Shown here: piece after piece, positions 60,402-64,000 of the stretch | How the letters are laid out: every line of letters begins with the position of its first letter | How positions within the stretch are numbered: position 1 is the stretch's first letter | Assembly (NCBI RefSeq): GCF_021650975.2 | Contig: NZ_CP091285.1 | Location: 434,001 to 498,000 of the forward strand | DNA: 64,000 bases | Origin: Flavobacterium jumunjinense | GTDB lineage: Bacteria > Bacteroidota > Bacteroidia > Flavobacteriales > Flavobacteriaceae | Direction: 5' to 3' | Translations under genes and position numbers: made by a program | Notes under the pieces: model-generated | Database searches by the model: none | The model's input: only the letters and a program-made list of their open reading frames with translations | Told to the model about the DNA's origin: nothing

Positions 60402-62033
60402 ATGTATAGCAAATTGAAAATCAGTACGGTCGCATTATTATGCTTCGCGCCCTACTTGTCTGCCCAAGACATCCTTTGGGAAAAATCCTATGGCGGAAAA
60501 CATGCCGAATATCTTTATGATGCCATTGCAACACCCGACTATGGGTTTATTCTTGCGGGAAGTTCTATTTCTGATAAAAACGGAAATAAAGAAGAAAAAA
60601 ACAAAGGCGATTTGGATTACTGGCTTTGGAAAATGGATGAACACGGCAATATGGATTGGCAAAAAAGTTTTGGTGGTAACAAAGTAGACCTATTACAAAG
60701 CATTGCCATTACACACGATGGAGGCTTTATTCTTGGAGGCACATCGTCTTCTGATAAAGGAATCGACAAAAAAGACTTTAACAAAGGACTAGAAGATTTT
60801 TGGGTAATTAAACTCAACGCAAAAGGACAAGAACTTTGGCAAAAAACCATTGGAGGGAGCGGAATGGAACGTCTTTTAAGCATTGCTCCTACCAAAGACG
60901 GTGGCTATATTTTAGGAGGCACTTCAAGTTCAGACAAATCCGATAAAAATGCAGAAGGAACCGAAGACTTGTATGGTAAAACCGAAGATTCGAGAGGAAA
61001 CATGGATTATTGGGTTGTAAAACTAGATAAAGACGGAAAAATTATTTGGCAAAAAACCATTGGAGGACTTTATGCCGATGAACTAAAAAGCATTCAACAA
61101 ACCACAGATGGAGGTTATATTTTAGGAGGTTATTCTAATTCGCCAATTTCTGGAGACAAAACCGAAGCCAATTTCGGCATGGGCGATTATTGGATTGTAA
61201 AACTCGATGAAGAAGGCACTATTACTTGGCAGCGCACTTTTGGTGGCGATAAAGATGATAACTTATTTACACTATCGCAAACCAAAGACGGTGGTTATAT
61301 TCTGGGTGGAAATTCTAATTCTAGCGCTACCCATTCTAAAACAAAATCGAACAAAGAAGGCACCGACTTTTGGGTGATTAAACTCGATGAAAAAGGAACA
61401 ATAGATTGGCAAGAAACCTATCATTATGGCAAAACCGACATTTTAACTTCTATTGTAGAAAACGCTGATGGTACTTTTTTAATTGGTGGTTATGCACAGA
61501 GTGAAGCACAAGCCAAAAGTCAAAAGTCAAAAATTAAAAGTTTACCATCCGACAAAGAAGGCATCAACGATTATATTGCTTTAAAAATTAATGCCGATGG
61601 AGAAGAAATATGGACACAAACTGTAGGTAGCAAAGGCGATGAAGTAATGAAAAAACTATTAGAAACCAGAGATGGTGGCTATCTTTTAGCAGGAACTTCT
61701 AACGGAAAAGTATCACGAGACAAAAACAGCACCAAAGGAGGTGACGATTTTTGGGTTGTGAAACTAAGAGACAAAGAAAAAGAAGAAAAAACAAAAATAA
61801 CAGTAGAAGCTGTTCCTAACCCAGCAAAGAGTTTCACCAATGTAATTGTCAACTTCGACTACGATAAAGGAACTGCAACCCTATACGATCTAAATGGTAG
61901 AAGTTTACAAACTACCGAAATTAATGGCGAACATACCGTTCCTATGGAAGTGGACACACTACCACAAGGCATTTATCTGGTAGAAATTAGAACCAACACC
62001 CAGCACGGAAGCGTGAAAGTGATTAAAAAATAA
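60402..62033 (+). CDS. Seven-repeat T9SS cargo protein
   Basis: A 543-residue protein with a signal peptide (ending LSAQ) and seven repeats of about 55-75 residues with the pattern W.K..GG......L.SI..T.DGGYILGG.S.S......DFWV.KLDE.G, likely forming a beta-propeller. The C-terminal 80 residues are a type A sorting domain (VEAVPNPAKSFTNVIV, YDLNGRSL, LPQGIYLVEI). It is probably displayed or released by the type IX system. It is directly upstream of, and likely co-transcribed with, an RHS-type gene, a pairing seen in flavobacteria. A binding role is inferred. Confidence 0.85.
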   Translation: MYSKLKISTVALLCFAPYLSAQDILWEKSYGGKHAEYLYDAIATPDYGFILAGSSISDKNGNKEEKNKGDLDYWLWKMDEHGNMDWQKSFGGNKVDLLQSIAITHDGGFILGGTSSSDKGIDKKDFNKGLEDFWVIKLNAKGQELWQKTIGGSGMERLLSIAPTKDGGYILGGTSSSDKSDKNAEGTEDLYGKTEDSRGNMDYWVVKLDKDGKIIWQKTIGGLYADELKSIQQTTDGGYILGGYSNSPISGDKTEANFGMGDYWIVKLDEEGTITWQRTFGGDKDDNLFTLSQTKDGGYILGGNSNSSATHSKTKSNKEGTDFWVIKLDEKGTIDWQETYHYGKTDILTSIVENADGTFLIGGYAQSEAQAKSQKSKIKSLPSDKEGINDYIALKINADGEEIWTQTVGSKGDEVMKKLLETRDGGYLLAGTSNGKVSRDKNSTKGGDDFWVVKLRDKEKEEKTKITVEAVPNPAKSFTNVIVNFDYDKGTATLYDLNGRSLQTTEINGEHTVPMEVDTLPQGIYLVEIRTNTQHGSVKVIKK

Positions 62034-62057
62034 AAATTGAAAAATTAAAAGACATAC

Positions 62058-64000
62058 AATGAAAATAACAAAACTGCTAGGTATTGCATTGATTGGAATA
62101 TTAGGGTTTGGACAACAAAATTCTGTTCAATTACCCTCTTTTGATCTACCCACACCAGAAGCTTATGCTTTTCAAAAACAGATTGATATTCCTGTTTCTC
62201 ATTATACTGGAATACCCACTATTAACATCCCTATATACAACATCAATTCAGGAAACATTTCTGTCCCTGTTGGACTAAGCTATAACGCACAAGGAATACG
62301 TGTCGACGAAATTGCTACCCGATTTGGACTCGGTTGGAATTTACAAGCGGGCGGTGCTATTGTTAGAGAAGTAAAAGACAAAGTCGATGAATTCAATTAC
62401 CTGAATCCAAACAGTCAATTTGGCTATTTTAATTTTGACAATATCGTAAATGATCGAGCAAAATTAATTGCTTTTCACGACTTGTATTTCAGTAACCCTC
62501 AAACTACATGCGACTTAGAACCCGATTTGTTTAGTTTTAATTGTGGAGGTTTATCAGGTAAATTCTTTTTTGACCAAACAACAAAACTACCTGTTTTTCA
62601 AAGTTTTGAAGATTTAAAAATAGAAGTTATTTGGAATGGGACATTAATGGACGGCTTCATCATAACCGATACTCAAGGCACGGCTTATTATTTCGGAAAA
62701 AACAAACTAAAGACCATTACTGGGATTGAAAAAAGCGAACAAATTGCAACTGAGTATTATAACTTTAAAACAGGAGAATTATATACTGGAAACGCTACTG
62801 GAGGAGAAACCCGCATTAAATGGGATTTATTAGAAATCATAGATACTAATGGTAATATCGTGACTTTTACCTATGATTTTGAGCAATTGAAATATAAAAA
62901 ACGCATGTTTGATGGACCATTAAGCCAGGGACCTCCTAGTGTCGACTCAGGAGACGTGCAATCTATCCCACTTGTGTCTATGTATGGTCAAGTGAATGGT
63001 TTGCAACGCTTTTTAAGAAAAATAGAGTTTAAAAATGGAAAAGTAGAGTTCGTCTCTGCAACTGCTGCAAGATTAGACATGGGACCACCAAGTACCTTAA
63101 GTAGTATTTCACCACGAGCTATGGAGTTTGTCAATGTGTATGACAAAAAAGACAATTTGATCACCTCTCACAAACTTAATTTTGAATACATAGAGAGTAA
63201 CGATATTTCAAACACACTCGCTTTTTATCAAAACGAACCTAAAAAACGCCTATTTTTAAAATCGGTACAGCAAACTAAAGAAGGAGTAAGTCTTAATCCC
63301 TATGAGTTTGTATATTCTGATATTATTTTACCCAATCGTTTTTCAAATGCTATCGATTGGTGGGGTTTTTATAATGGAATGAGCAATGGGATATCTTATT
63401 TCCCATCAAACACCGCAATTCCAAATCGTTTAGAATATGCGCTAAATGGAGGAAGGGAAGTAAATCCAATACTAATGCAAGCTGGTTTGTTAAAAAAAGT
63501 AATTTACCCTACCAAAGGCTATTCTGAATATACTTATGAAGCTAACGAATGTAAGACGCCTCTTTTTATGACAGACACGTATAATTTATTCAGTAACCCA
63601 ACGATCCCTAAGTCGGTGAATTTTTTCGAGTCAGATGATTTCAAAACAAGTCCTCCAGGCACACCTTGGTATCTACAAACCTATGAAACTCCATTGTTTT
63701 TCGTAAAACGCAGATACCCTAACGCATTCGTTGGAAACTCAACCTATATTTATGGTAGCAATCAATCTGGTTTTGGTTTAGAGATGGGAGATCCAGGAAG
63801 TAATCCAGATACTGGCTTACCTTTTAATTTACAATTAGTCCCTTCCAATGCTAGTAATTTGAATCCACCAATTCCTTTTAACTTTCCTGCTTTTGATTTG
63901 ATTCGATCTACAGAAGCAGGCGCTTACACGTTAAAAGCGCAACGTATTAAAGAAAAACAAGGTGCATTTAATGAATTTACTATGGCAATGCACTGGAGAG
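62058..64000 (+). CDS. RHS-type secreted protein, N-terminal part (runs off the window)
   Basis: The first 647 residues of a large protein with a signal peptide (ending GFGQ). The N-terminus reads PTPEAYAFQKQIDIPVSHYTGIPTINIPIYNI, followed by VPVGLSYNAQGIRVDEIATRFGLGWNLQAGGAIVREVKD. This is the start of the Bacteroidota RHS/YD-repeat family. YEFVYSDIILPNRFSNAIDWWGFYNG is also typical. The YD repeats and any variable toxin end lie beyond 64000. Such proteins encapsulate C-terminal toxins, matching the row of immunity-like genes upstream. Confidence 0.85.

Noticed and set aside
62058..64000. Toxin domain in the RHS-type protein
   Set aside because: Only the N-terminal part is within the window; the variable C-terminus, where a toxin would be, is not visible.

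Overview
The window is AT-rich DNA from a member of the Bacteroidota, almost certainly a Flavobacteriaceae species (Flavobacterium or a close relative). The evidence is a type IX secretion sortase gene (porU) divergent from the gliding gene gldJ, several proteins with type IX C-terminal sorting domains, a SusC/SusD pair, promoters of the TTG-N19/20-TAnnTTTG type, and starts without Shine-Dalgarno sequences. I see no rRNA, tRNA, CRISPR array or complete insertion sequence.

Layout. 1-7.3 kb: porU (3' end outside the window), gldJ, murF and a thioredoxin-like gene. 7.4-17.1 kb: a tightly packed minus-strand run with a DUF547 protein, an outer-membrane barrel, an FAD oxidoreductase, a membrane polyferredoxin, a MORN-repeat protein, two GT2 glycosyltransferases, a GT-C mannosyltransferase-like protein, an ECF sigma factor and a small zinc-binding anti-sigma-like protein. 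A lipoprotein with two RskA-like domains (17.2-18.1 kb) shares a two-part promoter sequence with this run. 18.2-24.5 kb: an Omp85-like protein, a GH113-like hydrolase, a DM13-domain secreted protein and a large M43 metalloprotease. 25-32.3 kb: two divergent HTH regulators, then two divergent double-glycine precursor peptides (one too short for usual gene calling), membrane proteins, a periplasmic redoxin and a C39-peptidase ABC exporter. I read this as a peptide export or bacteriocin locus. 32.4-39.7 kb: thioredoxin, an AhpD-like protein, three AraC regulators, an amine oxidase, an SDR and DUF2911/DUF6503 proteins. 39.7-55.7 kb: an extended arsenosugar biosynthesis locus (arsM, arsS, aquaporin, nucleoside phosphorylase, three glycosyltransferase-like genes, peroxidase-like and rhodanese genes, a second DUF547 gene) with an embedded SusC/SusD pair and a sodium:solute symporter. 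56-60 kb: small lipoprotein genes mixed with short C-terminal protein fragments and a partial duplication, which looks like a store of displaced polymorphic-toxin tails and immunity genes. 60.4-64 kb: a seven-repeat T9SS cargo protein behind a near-consensus promoter and a 30-bp perfect palindrome, then the start of an RHS-type protein that runs off the window.

How the parts fit. PorU would process the T9SS cargo proteins encoded here. The C39 exporter is the natural partner for the two double-glycine peptides, and the redoxin could form or maintain the cysteine pair in one of them. ArsM, ArsS, the phosphorylase, the glycosyltransferases and the aquaporin outline arsenite entry, methylation, adenosyl transfer, base removal and glycosylation. 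The SusC/D-symporter part suggests uptake of a related organic compound. The toxin-tail region probably belongs to the RHS-type locus next to it. Function assignments rest on recognised motifs; no database search was run.
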